Source of the DNA: Isoetes taiwanensis
Lineage: Eukaryota > Streptophyta > Lycopodiopsida > Isoetales > Isoetaceae
Direction of reading: 5' to 3'
Assembly (NCBI GenBank): GCA_021234155.1
Contig: JAJEKV010000006.1
Coordinates: 18,635,920 to 18,699,919, forward strand
Length of the DNA: 64,000 nucleotides
Under the pieces are notes generated by a model. It made no database searches. It had not been told where the DNA came from and saw only the letters and a program-made list of their open reading frames with translations. How positions within the stretch are numbered: position 1 is the first letter of the stretch; each line of letters begins with the position of its first letter. The translations under genes and the position numbers were made by a program. This document shows positions 12,290 to 24,753 of this stretch, piece after piece.

Positions 12290-13893
12290 TGGCGCTCCTG
12301 GAATATATCGACCCTCGGACGTATACATACGGGGACTTCCCCTCCCATGGCGATCATCTCACCATGAGCGGGGCCCTCCGTCTATTTCGGGCCATCTATG
12401 AAATGAGGCAGAAGAAGGACACTGAAGGGGTCATTCGCCCACGCCTTCAATGGGACTCCTACGTCGCCGGAAGCATGAATACAAGGGTTAGCACACGCGA
12501 CGCGAATATACATAAATAACCACCACGAAGGGTGGCGCATCCATCAAAATACCAACGGCATAGAATATGCATCTAATCCTAAGAAAACACCCAAACCCGG
12601 GTTCTACCCGGCTCGGACTCCGTGGGGATCGACCGACTACTGGGCCTCAAGAGATCAGCGAGGCCAGGAGTCTTGGCATGGCGTTGGCGGCATAGAACAT
12701 TGGCTAGGGTTGTCCACTCCATCCGCCCCTCCCCATTGCACACTTTGCGGATGGGTCAATTCATGCTATGGCTTTGCTATAGCCTTGGGAGACATAGAAA
12801 CTCGGGCATCACCCTCGAGCCTACTCGGGTTCATGGCCTTTGGTCCGATGAGGCGGTCGGGGAAGCGTCCCCTTCGAGAATCCGGTGGTTCCATGGGTGA
12901 GCTAGAGAATACGTGCCGCATCGGTGACCCCCGCATCCGTACCCAACTTACTCACCCTAAATCTACTCAAAGTGCAAGGTGCTCCATAACGGATCACACC
13001 TTCCCACCCGGGGAGTGTCGGACCCATACCCGCCCTCTACGCGGACCGCTATCGGGCCTAGCCCATTTGTAGGAGTCTCGTGAGCCTTGTATGCTCATGC
13101 AAGACCCCACCCCTCATGTCACCACTTGTGTTCCTTGTGCGGTGCTAAGCCGGACCATAGCATCTAGGACCCGGTGGGTTCTTGTGCAGAGTGCCGCAAT
13201 TAATGGGACTCTACTGAGCCTATCTAGGAGCATACTACAATACACCGGTTGAGAGGTCTCTACCCCCTTAATCCCCGCTTTGAGTCGGACTAAACAAAGA
13301 GCTAACAATCCATCCTTTGAGTAGAAACCATAATTGAATATATAGAGTACTTGCTTGTACAAACAAGGGTTAGTTTCTATGATTGAATTACAAAGAGAAC
13401 GAGAAACGGACATAATCACGCATTATCTAGAATTCACATAGCCACCTACGAGTTCCTCGGGCCGACTCATTCCCATGGGGCCTCCATCTCTGGCGGTTGA
13501 AGATTCATTTTGTGGCTTCCACGAGGACACGTGGTATGGTGGTTCTCTGCCCGGTGGTTGATGGCGCTCGGCTCTCCCGGCCTTCCTTGGTCGATCTTGA
13601 GTCAATCCGAGGGGATAGGGGTCAAGTTGGCATCCAAACTTGGCAACCCCCATGCACGCTTAATCGACAAGGCGGTGGCGCCTTCCCAATTGGTAATTAT
13701 CCTAATTTCCTAGGTTATAGGTTATTATTATTAATGTGTTAAATTAGCATAGCTAATTTAATCCTTTGTAAGGTAACCCCCTAGGTTGCAATTAAGTTCC
13801 CATACCCCCATGGTAGCGTACCTTTAGGGAGTGACGTGCTTGTATTTGTACGTGTCCCGTATAGTAGACCGTATAAATACGTGGAACGTCACA
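12290..13893 (-). repeat. 5' LTR of the large gypsy element
   Basis: Begins TG at 12290 and ends CA at 13893. It is followed by TCATT, which also precedes the partner LTR. Homology to 867-2460 is easy to follow by eye in blocks separated by small length differences. Confidence 0.85.
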
Positions 13894-13898
13894 TCATT

Positions 13899-14790
13899 AA
13901 GTTCCACAAATAAACTTATATATTCTAAGGGATTATGTGGATATCCCAAAGGACAGTACCACTCAAAGACCTCTTAAGAGAGGCCTCTTCTATTAAAAAG
14001 GTTCTTGGTGAATTCAACCCACCATGTTGTCCTAGGAAATGAAAGTCTTCTTTCCTAAGCCATGCACCAAACCTTTAAAGAGCTTTTCAGCTCTTGCTGC
14101 CTTTCAACTCGGAAATCTATCTTTGCATAATAGAAAAGACCACCCTTCAAGTCATGCCATTCATTCAAAGATCGTGGAGGTAATAACCATCCTATCCAGG
14201 TCGCTAAATATCATTAATAAGGGCCCTCATTCCTTCTCTTCTTCAATATGTTTTCTACACCCATGGCCGATTTTCATTATCCCAGCCCTTACGCCTGACA
14301 CAACGTATACAATTCACCCTTTGGTTGTGACCTTTATTCACTAGAGTCACCAATCCATTTACTCCTTTAGGTATTCGTTAACCATCTTATGGCTTCTAAG
14401 CCGCTATTATATGCCCCTTATGTTGTTAACCCACATATCATTGGGGGTTAGGATTCAACGTTGTCGCCCGCCCTAGAAATGCTAGTCATTATGTCTACCC
14501 GTTTCTTATGTTTTGCCCTCTTGTCGGTCAGCCTAAGGGGATGATTAGCAAAGTCACCAAACTTCCCTTCTACCATCATACGACGGGATAGTTCATACAA
14601 CCTGCCATACCCAAAACCCAATAGATACTTTCATCTTGTAACACTGAATTAATTTATTCTTCTAAAGCCTAGTTGAACTCCAAACATAAACCAACCACCA
14701 TGCTAGCCATAGGAGCCCTCCTCTTTATTTCCAAATAAAAAGATACAACATATTCTTAAAACACTTCCAACAAAAACCCTCATGCTCACC
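13899..14790. other. Intergenic, nothing recognised
   Basis: AT-rich sequence with one 101-codon plus-strand open frame (14039-14344). The frame is low in complexity, lacks recognisable motifs and has no clear start context or splice partners. No terminal repeats were found. Confidence 0.4.
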
Positions 14791-15072
14791 GACGGGTAAG
14801 AGCATGTTAGGGCCTACATGTTTTGGAAACTACCTGGAAAATACTCTGGGTAGTCAAAGATGGTGATATATTTGAGTTCTTAACATCTTCTTGACATCAC
14901 AAAGTACCTTACAACATGTATGTACTACTACTCTTGAACATAACACAATTTCTTTTAGTCAATCTTGTAGTCTAGGTACTTTAAAATACAATTATGTACT
15001 TGCACAGAAGTACACAGAAAAGTACCTTTTTGGTAATTTTTTATGTAGGCCCTAACATGCTTTCACCCCGTC
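14791..15072. mobile_element. MITE with ~30-bp terminal inverted repeats
   Basis: The left arm at 14791-14819 and the right arm at 15043-15072 are reverse complements over almost 30 bp. The core AGCATGTTAGGGCCTACAT is perfect and the outer GACGGG part matches with one extra base. The 280-bp element has no coding capacity. I could not fix a target duplication, so the superfamily is open. Confidence 0.65.
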
Positions 15073-15383
15073 GACCGGGATACTAGAAATTCTTTATGGA
15101 TGAGATCGAGCTCAATAGTGGGAATCTCATAATCGACATTAATGTTTGCAAGGATCATGAAGTCCAAACACCAATATTTGCAATGACACGAGACATAATC
15201 ATAGGGTTCAACTCCCACATAAGTGAATATCAGTGTCCATGGGAATGCACATGCATTTTGCATTTTTTAATTTAGCACCAAATATCTTCTACACAAAGTG
15301 TATCTTCTGCACATGGCATCTTTTGCACTAAACCGAATAAAAGAAATGTTTGTGGCGGTCAATTTCGTCGCATCGAATTTCTA

Positions 15384-15749
15384 GATCGATGGAATTCTAG
15401 AATGGGGCTCGCATGAAAACGACAAAAACCTCCCGAATAGAAGAGAAATTCCTTAGCAAAACGGGATCGAGGACGAAGGTCAAAGGATTATGGCTAAAGA
15501 AGAGGCAAGGTAGAGAAAGGACATGCCACAAGCATTAATTGGTCAATCCAAGCGGGGAAAAGCCCCTCCCCGCATGGTTTCAAAGAGAATAAGGTATCTT
15601 CCGAGAGAGAAGAGGAAGATGAGGCGTTGATGAAGAACCTCGCCTAATATAGCGATCTCCCAACTAGAGAGGCATGCAATACATGCATGCGAGACATGCA
15701 TGCTCGCCCCCTCTAGAATCTCGATCCGAGGGCTTGGATCGATGGAATT
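15384..15749. repeat. Single copy of a ~360-377-bp repeat with CATGCATG motifs
   Basis: Nearly the same sequence recurs in the 39.7-40.8 kb insertion. The copy is bounded on both sides by GATCGATGGAATT (15384-15396 and 15737-15749), as expected for one unit cut from a tandem array or for a short element with direct terminal repeats. Near its right end is a cluster of CATGCATG (RY, Sph-type) motifs around GAGACATGCATGCTCG, partly palindromic. No open reading frame is preserved between the copies. Confidence 0.7.
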
Positions 15750-17689
15750 TAGAGCACATATTGTGCCACGTTGATGCTAGCATTGATATTTTCAGTGAAG
15801 GTTAATACATGGCAAAGCTACTTTTATCATGCTAGAGCCAATGATGTTTTTCAGGTAAATAGTCTACCTGTACGAGATTGGATAATACAATTTTAAGCTG
15901 TGCCCACATGAACTTTCTTGTTCCTAGAGTTTACCTTGCATATATGCGACAGAGCAATTGTCAACCTAACACTTGGTTTTTTGGCTATTTCATGAAGCGT
16001 TGAATTGCTCATATATGCATTCAATGATATGGAACATGCAAACTTGGTTATCTTACAAACATATATGACGCAACATCTTTTCTTGTTGCAAACTTGGTTA
16101 TATATCTCTGCTTCTATACTAGATGGCCTTATAAGCTAGTTATGCCATGCTTTATTTTTGAAGCTCTTATTATTGCTTTAGGAAGCTGATGTAAAACTGC
16201 TCATCATAAAATTATTGAGTGTTCTCATTTTCGTGAATGGAACGAAGTTGGTAATCTTCTAACAGGGCCATGGAACTTGGTGACTCTACTCAGGTTTGTT
16301 ATATGGCTTTAATATCGATTCATGTCTAGAAACCTTGGAAAATCGAATAAAGGTGACATACAAATGGCAACTTACACATATAGGAGTGGTTATATGTAGT
16401 GTTTAAGTGGACGAAAAATCAAATACACATGTTTTTGCTCCATTGTTTAAATAAATCTGGCTCCATGTACATCGTTTTAGTAAAATTCAGTAGACGAGGA
16501 GGCACATCTTGCCATAGAAACAAGCGGCCATGGTGTACGAAAGAAAAACCACTGGCTGACATATGTTTTGAGAAAAATTTGGCCTCTTGCAGTTCCTCTA
16601 TCAAGTCTATAAGCATGGAACTGCCTTGGTATTGCAAGCAGTTTTGGCAAAAGCCAAATTGATGAAGAGCTTTACCTGCAATACAGAATAAAATAGAACT
16701 GCGTAAGTAGTTTCATCAGAAATCAATTTTGATTAACTTTTTAGCCATGTCCAAAAAGAGATTATTTCAAATCTTCATATCAAAAAATAAGCACCATAAA
16801 AGCTTTAAAGATTACGGCCAAGAGGTCCTCGAACATTTGGAACAAACCACAAAGCTAGATTTAAATTTGAAAAAAGCATTGAAGAACTTTGAAGGGGTAA
16901 TAAATTTATTTGTCTCTCAAGTCTGTGAGTGCTAAGCCCTTATTATTTCATGTTCAAGTTTCTGAATATGGTGGATAGTTTTTGTTAAGATTGTCTTTGT
17001 ATGACCCCGTTCTTCCATTAAATATTGAGGTACAAATCTTTTTTCATGAGCGTAGACAAGTGGTTATAAGAATGCACTCTTCATCTTGTTTTCCTTCTAG
17101 GTATCACCAAAGGAGCTAAGAAGCTAGCATCTATTGTCTTAAGAAACATTACAATGGTTTGGAGCTCTAGTTAGCACTTCATAACTACATTAATTCCCCA
17201 TGACGCACTTTTACACAGTTGCAGGGAACAAGAGTATTGTTAGGCTATATGCATAATATATTGATAGACAATTCCTGAGCTTTTAGATGCTTACACTCTG
17301 GGTAAAGGTGGTTGTATATTGATATGAGAAAATATGTCAAATAATTTACATTGTGGGGAAGTAATTCACCAGGTCGAAATGTCATTGTTGCATTTCCAAA
17401 TAAAAGTGTTAACCTTTGTACTACTTAAACTTTATAAAAAAAGTATACAGTTGGACCATCTGTAATATTGAGTGATTATTTCATGGGGGCTAACTTGGTT
17501 GTGGTTTTCTCCAAGGTGTTATTTTGAACCTCTCCTATTATTATGGTACAACTAGTCATTTAATAAAATATTTTGTAAAAAATAGAACCTCCACCCCATA
17601 TAGAAAAATGGACTCCACCCAGACCCGGAACAAGTGTGATTGATGGGCTCAGTCATAAAGCTCTGCTTTATAACTATAGTTCTGCGTTG
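15750..17689. other. Intergenic, nothing recognised
   Basis: AT-rich DNA. Short open frames at 16399-16662 (plus), 16419-16637 (minus) and 16729-16935 (plus) have no motif that I recognise. The last is lysine-rich and could be a decayed exon. No terminal repeats or RNA genes were seen. Confidence 0.35.
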
Positions 17690-17995
17690 CATAGAGTGCC
17701 TTCTAGCCCCGTCACTTGTTCTTTGGATAGAAGCGTCCCAAAATGTGGTATGTTGAATTTCACTCCCAGGTACTTGTAGGTAGGCACAACCACTAAGTGA
17801 AGGAGAGTGGCCTTGGCTGATGTGAAGATGAGATGAGAAGCATCTTAGTCTTAGCCAAATTCATGCACATTCCAGTGGCCTGGCAACAAGTATCCAGGGT
17901 GTCTCTGTCGGGGTGGTCTACATCATCGGTGTATATGAGGGCAAAAGATGCATGATGGATCTCCAGGCTCGGGGGCCAATTGGCATATAGGTAGT
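17690..17995 (-). pseudogene. LINE reverse-transcriptase fragment
   Basis: On the minus strand an open stretch reads LIYTDDVD (catalytic YxDD box at 17922-17933). It continues through CMNLAKTKM and PTYKYLGVKF (about 17756-17787), spaced as in the palm-to-thumb region of plant non-LTR retrotransposons, where the YxDD box is followed by an N-x-x-KT motif and then YLG. Only about 300 bp of the domain is visible, without the endonuclease part or a poly-A end, so this is a truncated relic upstream of the transporter gene. Confidence 0.6.
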
Positions 17996-18060
17996 ATGTG
18001 GAAGAGTAGGCATGTTAACAAGGCTCAATCAAGAAAATGGGCTAGGCATTCTTGAATTTG

Positions 18061-18150
18061 GGCCAATGGTTAGATCGTGATTACCCCAATAGGCGGTTGA
18101 GATGCGTTTGGGCCACGTGGCAGGATCTAGCGTAAATAAAGAAAAGAGCA
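18061..18150 (+). promoter_or_regulatory. Putative promoter with G-box, transporter gene
   Basis: A perfect 10-bp palindrome GCCACGTGGC (18112-18121) contains the G-box core CACGTG, the site bound by plant bZIP and bHLH factors. A CCAAT element lies at 18063-18068, and an AT-rich TATA-like stretch (GTAAATAAAG) about 20 bp after the G-box. The transcription start probably lies within the next 100 bp. Assignment to the transporter gene rests on position and orientation only. Confidence 0.5.
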
Positions 18151-18179
18151 AAGCTAAAAGAACACTTTGAGACATACAT

Positions 18180-19131
18180 GGCAAGACTGATTTGCTCTTC
18201 TTGTTCCTCTTGCATTGCATGCAAAAATGCCGCCATTACTTTCCGTTACAAAGCTTTCCCGATTCAGCTGGAAAGAAAAAAAGAAGAACAGAAAGAAAAA
18301 GCTGCCCCATCCTTTTCGATCTGCCACCGGATTCTTGCATTTCAAGCTACGATCATCAGGTAGGCCCCTCATTATTCCTCTGTCAAGATATTGTTCTTCC
18401 TGGTAATTGTTGTTATAAAATTAGTTTACTTATTCTTCGTTGCAGTTGCTTTTCCTTCAATCTGGCAATGGTGTTGTCTGTTGCCTTAGATTTTCTTTTG
18501 ATTTTGATTGCCACAGCCATAGAAATGTGGTAGCTTAAATCTGGTGCAAACTCTTGGCGCTTATTCTGGCAATGTGTTTTGTCTGTTTGCTTTATTGCTT
18601 GTGTTTACAACGAAGAATCAATGGGGATAAAGTATCGCTTCTATTTTTGCATGCCGTATTTAGTCTCTTTGAAGCAATTCGACGCCACTGCTTATTGGAA
18701 GCTAGAAGTTATGATCTCCGATCCAAACATTCATCACTCCACCGGGAAGATTTTTTCTGGTTATGTTTAGGCTGATCGAATGCGGTCCTTCCGCATTAAG
18801 TAGAAATTGCCTAAAATCAGCAGAAATAAATAAATGGCGAATGCCATGCAATAGCAACTACGGAGAATAATTCTCTTACCTTTATCTAAATCGCTGCTCG
18901 AATCCAGGTCATTATCATTGCTGAATTTCATGTTTTTGTGAAATTGGTGCGACAATTTATGCTAAGTGTTTCTTTTTTGACAAGTTTTAGATACTGGTAT
19001 TTCTACATGCGGGAATCCTAAATGTACATGGTCGAAACGTTTCCTGTTCCTAAACAGGACCTTGCTGATGGTTTTCCACTTGCGGCCAGGTGCATGACTC
19101 CATTCTAAGCCAGTTATCAGAAGCATAAGAA
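18180..19131 (+). other. Putative 5' leader with one intron, transporter gene
   Basis: A leader exon appears to end with the donor CAG|GTAGG at 18360/18361, and a good acceptor with a pyrimidine-rich tract ends near 19089 (GCGGCCAG). Removing this ~730-bp intron places a short leader before the ATG at 19132. An in-frame TAA two codons before that ATG supports it as the true start. The intron boundaries are inferred from consensus only. Confidence 0.4.
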
Positions 19132-22100
19132 ATGACTATTGATGGAAATGGACTGCTATTCGGAGGGCCAAGTAAACGCAGAAGATGCATGGGATGGTTG
19201 GGATCCAAAGTAGGACGGGAACAATTGGATGCTGTGAAGCCTCTCTTGCATCTTATGGCTGCCTTGTTCATGCATGTCACTGCATATTTCATGGTGGTGC
19301 CTGCTCTCACTGATGTAATAATGGAAGCCCTTTGCCCTGGAAAGAAGGAGTGCAGTGAAGCAATTTATTTAAGCAGTCTCCAGCAAGTGGCAAGTTGCTA
19401 GATCGCTAACTCTGTTCGTTTTGTTTTATCAATTAAAGGCTGCGTTACAAGAGTTAATAAGATAAATTGTTATTATTTGATAGGGATAAAAGTGTTCATG
19501 AATAATAAATATCAATCGGGCCCAACATGTTGCAGGATGCAATGTCAAGGATGCAACATCAAGAAACTCCATAGTTTTCGAACAAAATGCCATGGAACAT
19601 GAACAGGATTTATGATTTAGAGTATTGCAGATAATTGAATGATAGTTATCAGATATATCTAGGTTTTAGCCTTCCTCTGTCTTAAACGATCCTATGCTAA
19701 TGTTTGAAATTTTTCATAACTTCGAATATGAGAAGTGCATTGTTATTCTTGTTCGTCGTGTGTTGAGAAATTGGTATCATGATACTAATGACTCTTGTTG
19801 ACCTGGAAAACCTGCAGGTTTCAGGTATTGGTACTATGTTACTAACTCCAGTTCTTGGGAATCTTTCCGATGTGTATGGTCGGAAACCTCTTTTGATGAT
19901 ACCATTCACCTTCGGAATCCTACCTGTTGGTACATTTTCTATCCCCATTTCGTATTCACTAAATAGATGAATTTCACATTTTGATGTGAGCAATTGGCAG
20001 TTGTTTTGGCATACAAAAGAACCAAATACTTCATCTATATATATTATGGCATTCGTACGGTTGTTGCTATGACTACAGAGGGAAGCATAATTTGCCTTTC
20101 TCTTGCCTATGTGGTAAGAAAAATTGTCTATAATTTGTATTAGGCTTCCCTGACTTACTGTTCAATATGAGTAAATTGTCAGGCCGATATGGTTGAACAA
20201 CGCCTTCGTGGACCTCTAATTGGTGTCCTAATGACTTCATTCTCAGCTGGTTATGTCACTGGCATACTTATTGCCCGAGTTCTACCAGAAGAACACATTT
20301 TCAAAGTAAGTGTTCCTTGCCACAGTCACTAAATGCTTAACTTGATCATCTAAAATCTGTCAAATGAATACTGGCATTGTTCTTAGAGCTGCTTCATATC
20401 TAATTTCTGCTCTTTGATTTTAGTAAATTATGTTCGAGTTTGCAATCCTTTTCTTTTGCAGGCATCAGTTATTCTCTATGGCTTGGCAGCTCTTTACTTA
20501 AAGACCTTCTTGATTGAAGAGGAGTATAAGGTGTTTCCAGAAGATGACAAGAGAGAAATGTGCCAGGGAAGACGATCCTCCCGCGGGAGATTGTCACTGA
20601 TAGAAACATTGTCCCTTGTCAAGGAAAGGTGCGTATAACTGATCTCGCTCAGGAAGTGGGTTTAGGTTAGCAATGCTCAATCTATCTCCCAAGTTGAAAC
20701 TGCGTATTAACAATATGGCAGTTGTTACATCTCTGATATATTTTCTTCACTGTGGAATTGCAGCAAGCTGTTAATACAGGTTTCGATTATCTCATTTTTT
20801 TCAAGCTTGGGGGACGCAGGAATACAAGGCTCCCTCTTGGTAAATGCCATCCTATACCGTTTAGTTAATGCACTTTACGGGTGCATTTTATGTTTGTTAT
20901 GTTTATTCCTGCATGTGGAGAAACATCCACTAACTCTTTGAACTGTAGTACTACTTAAAAGCCACCTTCAGCTTTGAAAAAGATCAGTTTGCAGAACTTA
21001 TGCTTCTTGCAGGCATAACTTCTGTAATTTCACAGGTATTGCAGTACTTTTGTATACTTTTGTGGAATATTCAGGAAGAAACCTTGGCTAAGTTTGTATC
21101 AATTTTTCCTTTATAGTTAGTTATTATGCCCGTTCTTGTACACTTAATGGGAGAACAAAGGGTGTTATGTATTGGTCTTCTTGCAGCTTCCTTACATGTA
21201 AGATATCATCAGTCGAGTAATTACTGCTGATACTGGTACTGACTATGGTTCAATTGGTTTTATCCTGCAGGCATTGTTATATGGTATTGCATGGGCGTCT
21301 TGGGTGATGCCTCTCTCCCTCTCTTATTGTCTTATAGACAAGATAATCCACGTTGCGTTTCATTTCATTTCCTTCCTTTCTCACACATCCACACACACTG
21401 TTTTTCAAATCAATTTGTTATCCTTTCCTGAAATCTTCTTTTGATTCCAGGTTCCATATCTGGCTGCTAGCCTTGGAGTGCTTTCCATCTTTGTGTTTCC
21501 ATCTGTATGGCCAAAGTCATTTACCTTTTTATAATTAACAATACAGAAAAACACAGAAGCAAATTGAAATTTCCATGTGCAGATTGGGAGCATGGTATCA
21601 AAGGCTGCAGGAGATACAGAACAGGCAAGTACATATTTGAACTAGAAATTTCCCAGGATGCAAAGAAAACAGCCATATCTTCTGTTCGACTCTATTGCTA
21701 TTTAGAGCAAGAGAACTAGAATTTCGGCTATGGTCCATTCCAGCATATTGAACCGTAAAAACCAAAGCAAGACTCTAAACTGAGCAGTTATGCGAATTTA
21801 TGTAGGGAAGCTTGCAAGGATTTATGGCGGGGGTTCGATCCTTTGCAAACATAATAGCTCCATTTGCTATAAGTCCGTTAACAGGTACAAAGATGTTGCC
21901 ATCAAGGTCCTCTGCACTTACACGGGCTTTTAACACCCTTTTTTGTTTTGGCAGCCTTGTTTCTTTCAGATAAGGCACCATTTCCATGTCCAGGTTTTAG
22001 TATCATCTGTGCAGGAGCTGTAATGGTACTACTATCTACGAATTAAAAAAATGAGTTGACATTGTGAGGGATAACATACCTTGATTCGTGTTGCTTTGAC

Positions 22101-22222
22101 AGATGATGGCTTTCATCCAAGGCACGTTTATGCGCATTCCGCCTACTCTTTCGAGGTTTAGAACAAGCAAGTTTGTCCAAGTTAACGACGAGGACCAGTT
22201 TTCTGCGAGTTCCGTCCACTAG
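19132..22222 (+). CDS. Major facilitator transporter, MEE15/HIAT1-like, 14 exons
   Basis: Predicted 470-aa membrane transporter of the major facilitator superfamily, tetracycline-resistance / hippocampus-abundant-transcript-like branch (Arabidopsis MEE15 and its neighbours). Coding exons: 19132-19386, 19818-19929, 20001-20113, 20183-20305, 20462-20628, 20764-20839, 20949-21035, 21117-21197, 21271-21303, 21451-21504, 21583-21624, 21806-21884, 21955-22025, 22103-22222. All join in frame (1413 nt) and every intron is GT-AG except intron 11, which is GC-AG (donor GCAAGT at 21625). Exon 1 has the family's first helix with FMVVPALTDV and ALCPGKKECSEAIYL. Exon 2 carries the MFS motif A, GNLSDVYGRKPLL. 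Helices follow through exons 3-14, with the conserved LLYGIAWASWVPYLAASLGVL. The substrate is unknown; relatives are linked to organic or metal-chelate transport. The gene looks intact. Confidence 0.88.
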
Positions 22223-24115
22223 AAAGAGCATAGTACGAGAGTTCCGTTCCCTATACTCGTTGAATTCTCAGAAATTCAACTTGGACGGGAGCTTTGTATA
22301 TAATGTTGCGCCAATGCCATGGTAAATACAAGATTTAATCCTCTTGGTAACATCACTAATTTCTGTTCTGACTAATTTGTCTATAATATAATGGGATTAA
22401 TCTGTAAAATGCAAACATATAAGGAGTCATATAAGATACAAGGAAATTCAACCAGCAGAAATACCTTTTTTTGTTACCTGTAAACCATCGATAGGGTGAA
22501 ATTCCTGGTAATTATGCTATTTGTTGTTTTTGGGTATGTCCAAAGCACTGTCAACAACCTGCATTTTTTAGAGAACGAGCCCATGCCCCTTTCTGATCGG
22601 CTATGTAGGTTTGAACAGAACATAGGCTTGGATTTTCTGATCAAAACAGGAAAAAAAACACGGTTCAGAAAGCTCAAGACCGAATCTGTTAAGAGAAACA
22701 AAAATCAGAAAAATCGGGTGTCTACACCTAGAGTTGTGAGCCTTCAAATTAGGGCCCTATCAACATCCCCGGTTCACCTCCTGCTCATCTAGCGTGCACC
22801 AGAATTTTTAGTTCATTTTTTATTAAGAGGCACGATTCGAGCTTACGCAGTTTTAAGCTAGTACCAAAACTGTGGCGAAAGTTGGGCAAAAGGCGAAATG
22901 GGCAACCCCGTAATAAATAGGGCTTCAAGACATAGTTACCCGAGGCGGGAGCGAAACGGGGAACGTAGACCTAAAATCTGGAAGGGCAGGAGCGGTTCGG
23001 AACTGAACGCGACCAACATTTGAATTTTTAAAATTTAAAAACAGTTTTGGCGTTCCCTTTGCCTCGTGATCATTGTAGAACACTTAGAATTTAAAAAAGG
23101 ATACATGAAGACTACTTTGTAGATAAAAACATGCAACTCATTCCATAAATACTTCATTTTTTATAAAACATCATATTAAGGATGTAAAAACAAGAGTATT
23201 ACATCTAGATTTCCAAAACAATAGAAATATAAAAAGTAATAAGACAAAAGATTCATAGATGAGTTTCATTCAACAACATATATATTATATAAGTTTCATA
23301 GATAAGTTCCAACGATATAAGTGCGCATCATGATCATTATTATGAGCATCCATCATTGTTTGCACCTACAAAGATTCAAGAGAAAGAATTCAATTCAAGT
23401 CCAAGATATCCTTTCTACTTTTCAAGAACAAGAAAAAGGGAGATTCATAGGACGATTAAAATTTATAACACATAAAAGAAAAAGAAACACATATGCACAT
23501 TCCTGGATTTTGAGCCCTCCACATTTTGAGCTCCAGTATTTAGCAGGGTCCTCAACTTTACTTTTCTAAATGGCTGGCCTGACAAGCTGGAATTCCCCAA
23601 GCTGGACTTCTATTGTCTACAAGAGAACCAAAAAGGACTTAAGCTTGAGTGCAGCTTTGAAGTAAAACAGTCCAAGACAATCTAGGTAACGCTTGGTTTC
23701 ATAATTCGTTTCTTATTCCATAAAACTGCATTCATGTAAGCTCCAACGTCCTTGATCTCATAGGTAGGCCAGTTTCATAACAGATGCTCTCCATTGCATC
23801 AGACCTGTTGCCTCATATTTTAGCTAGCTGCAGAAGCTCTGATCTGATACTGGTGTTGTGATTCGGGCATGGCAATTTGGAAACACAAGCAGAATCAAAT
23901 ATTCAGAGCCGATTGCAGCAGAAGCTGGAGAAGATTTGCAACCTGTGCACTCTGTAGATGAAGCTACTGACTCTGATTGTTATTGAGAAAATTGGTCTCA
24001 ATAAACGAAGAATCTGGGCACATCTGATGGTTATCTGGGCACAAGATTTGACTAATACTAAGATTCAGAATACTAATACTTACAAGTCTGGTGATGAACA
24101 CATGAGCAGCAGGTC

Positions 24116-24165
24116 GTTTTGAAGCAGGTGCAGGTTGTTTTGAAGCAGGTGCAGGTCGTTTTGAA
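24116..24165 (-). repeat. 24-bp tandem repeat, about 2.5 copies
   Basis: Units of TTTTGAAGCAGGTGCAGGT type are repeated with one or two changes. On the minus strand they stay open and would encode a P-A-P-A-S-K-R/Q repeat inside a 132-codon frame. There is no further sign that this is translated. Confidence 0.7.
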
Positions 24166-24633
24166 GAGGATGCTTTATTGATTGAACTGAGTAAACAAAC
24201 CAAAATATCAAATGACAAATGACCTTGCAATAATAAACTAAAAGTATCAACAGACCTTGCAAATATCAAAGAAAATTGATGTTTACCTTGCAGATAGAGC
24301 CGATTGCGCACTGACTTCGGGCCCGATTGCGTGATGATAGAGCCGACATTGCGCAGACTCACGGGACGCCCGAGACATCAGAGCCGATTGCAGATGATAG
24401 AGCCGATTGCAGCAGACTCAGAGACGTTAGAGACGGCCGATTTTAGCAGCAGAGAGCTCCATAGCAGTAGACACGGCCGATTTTTCGGTGTTTTGCCGGC
24501 AGCTGCGCTCTTCTCCCCTTCCCGCCCGACAGAAAAGGAACCAAAAAGTGAACTGGCATTTCTTTTTTGTCAAATGAACGTTGTTTTCTTGTTGTTTCTT
24601 GTTGGTTTTTTTTTTTTTTTTAAGGGAACTTAC

Positions 24634-24753
24634 CGGGAACTCCGTTCCCATAAATGGGAACGCCGTTTGGAACGCCGTTCCCGGTAACAAACGGTGGCAT
24701 CTTCGGGAACGCGTTCCGGAACGGGAACGCGTTCGGAACGGCGTTCCCGGTAA
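24634..24753. repeat. Cluster of interleaved GGAACG / CGTTCC inverted repeats
   Basis: About a dozen overlapping GGAACG and CGTTCC words, many forming self-complementary blocks such as GGGAACGCGTTCCGGAACG. As single-stranded DNA or RNA this would fold strongly. It lies just inside the right end of the hAT-like element, and a weaker version (CGGGGAACG, GGTTCGGAACTGAACG) lies inside its left end. Confidence 0.8.

Larger units (their letters stand above)
867..13893 (-). mobile_element. Large Ty3/gypsy LTR retrotransposon, decayed
   Basis: A 13-kb element read on the minus strand. Its ends are two homologous ~1.6-kb LTRs flanked by the same 5-bp target duplication, TCATT (862-866 and 13894-13898). 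The primer-binding site lies beside the right LTR and the polypurine tract beside the left LTR, which fixes the orientation. Reading leftward, the internal domains are gag zinc knuckle, protease, reverse transcriptase, RNase H and integrase. Protease-RT-RNase H-integrase is the Ty3/gypsy (Metaviridae) order. The element is heavily broken in every domain. Its LTRs differ from each other at well over a tenth of positions, including many small length differences, so it looks old. Some of that difference could be unpolished assembly in repeats, because the two host genes nearby are clean. A ~4-kb stretch between the 5' LTR and recognisable gag is longer than the family usually has. Confidence 0.9.

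Noticed and set aside
14039-14344. 101-codon open frame after the large gypsy element
   Set aside because: Low complexity, no motif, no splice context.
22496-22792. 98-codon open frame after the transporter gene
   Set aside because: Hydrophobic start followed by a lysine-rich tail, no homology recognised; likely chance in the transporter 3' flank.
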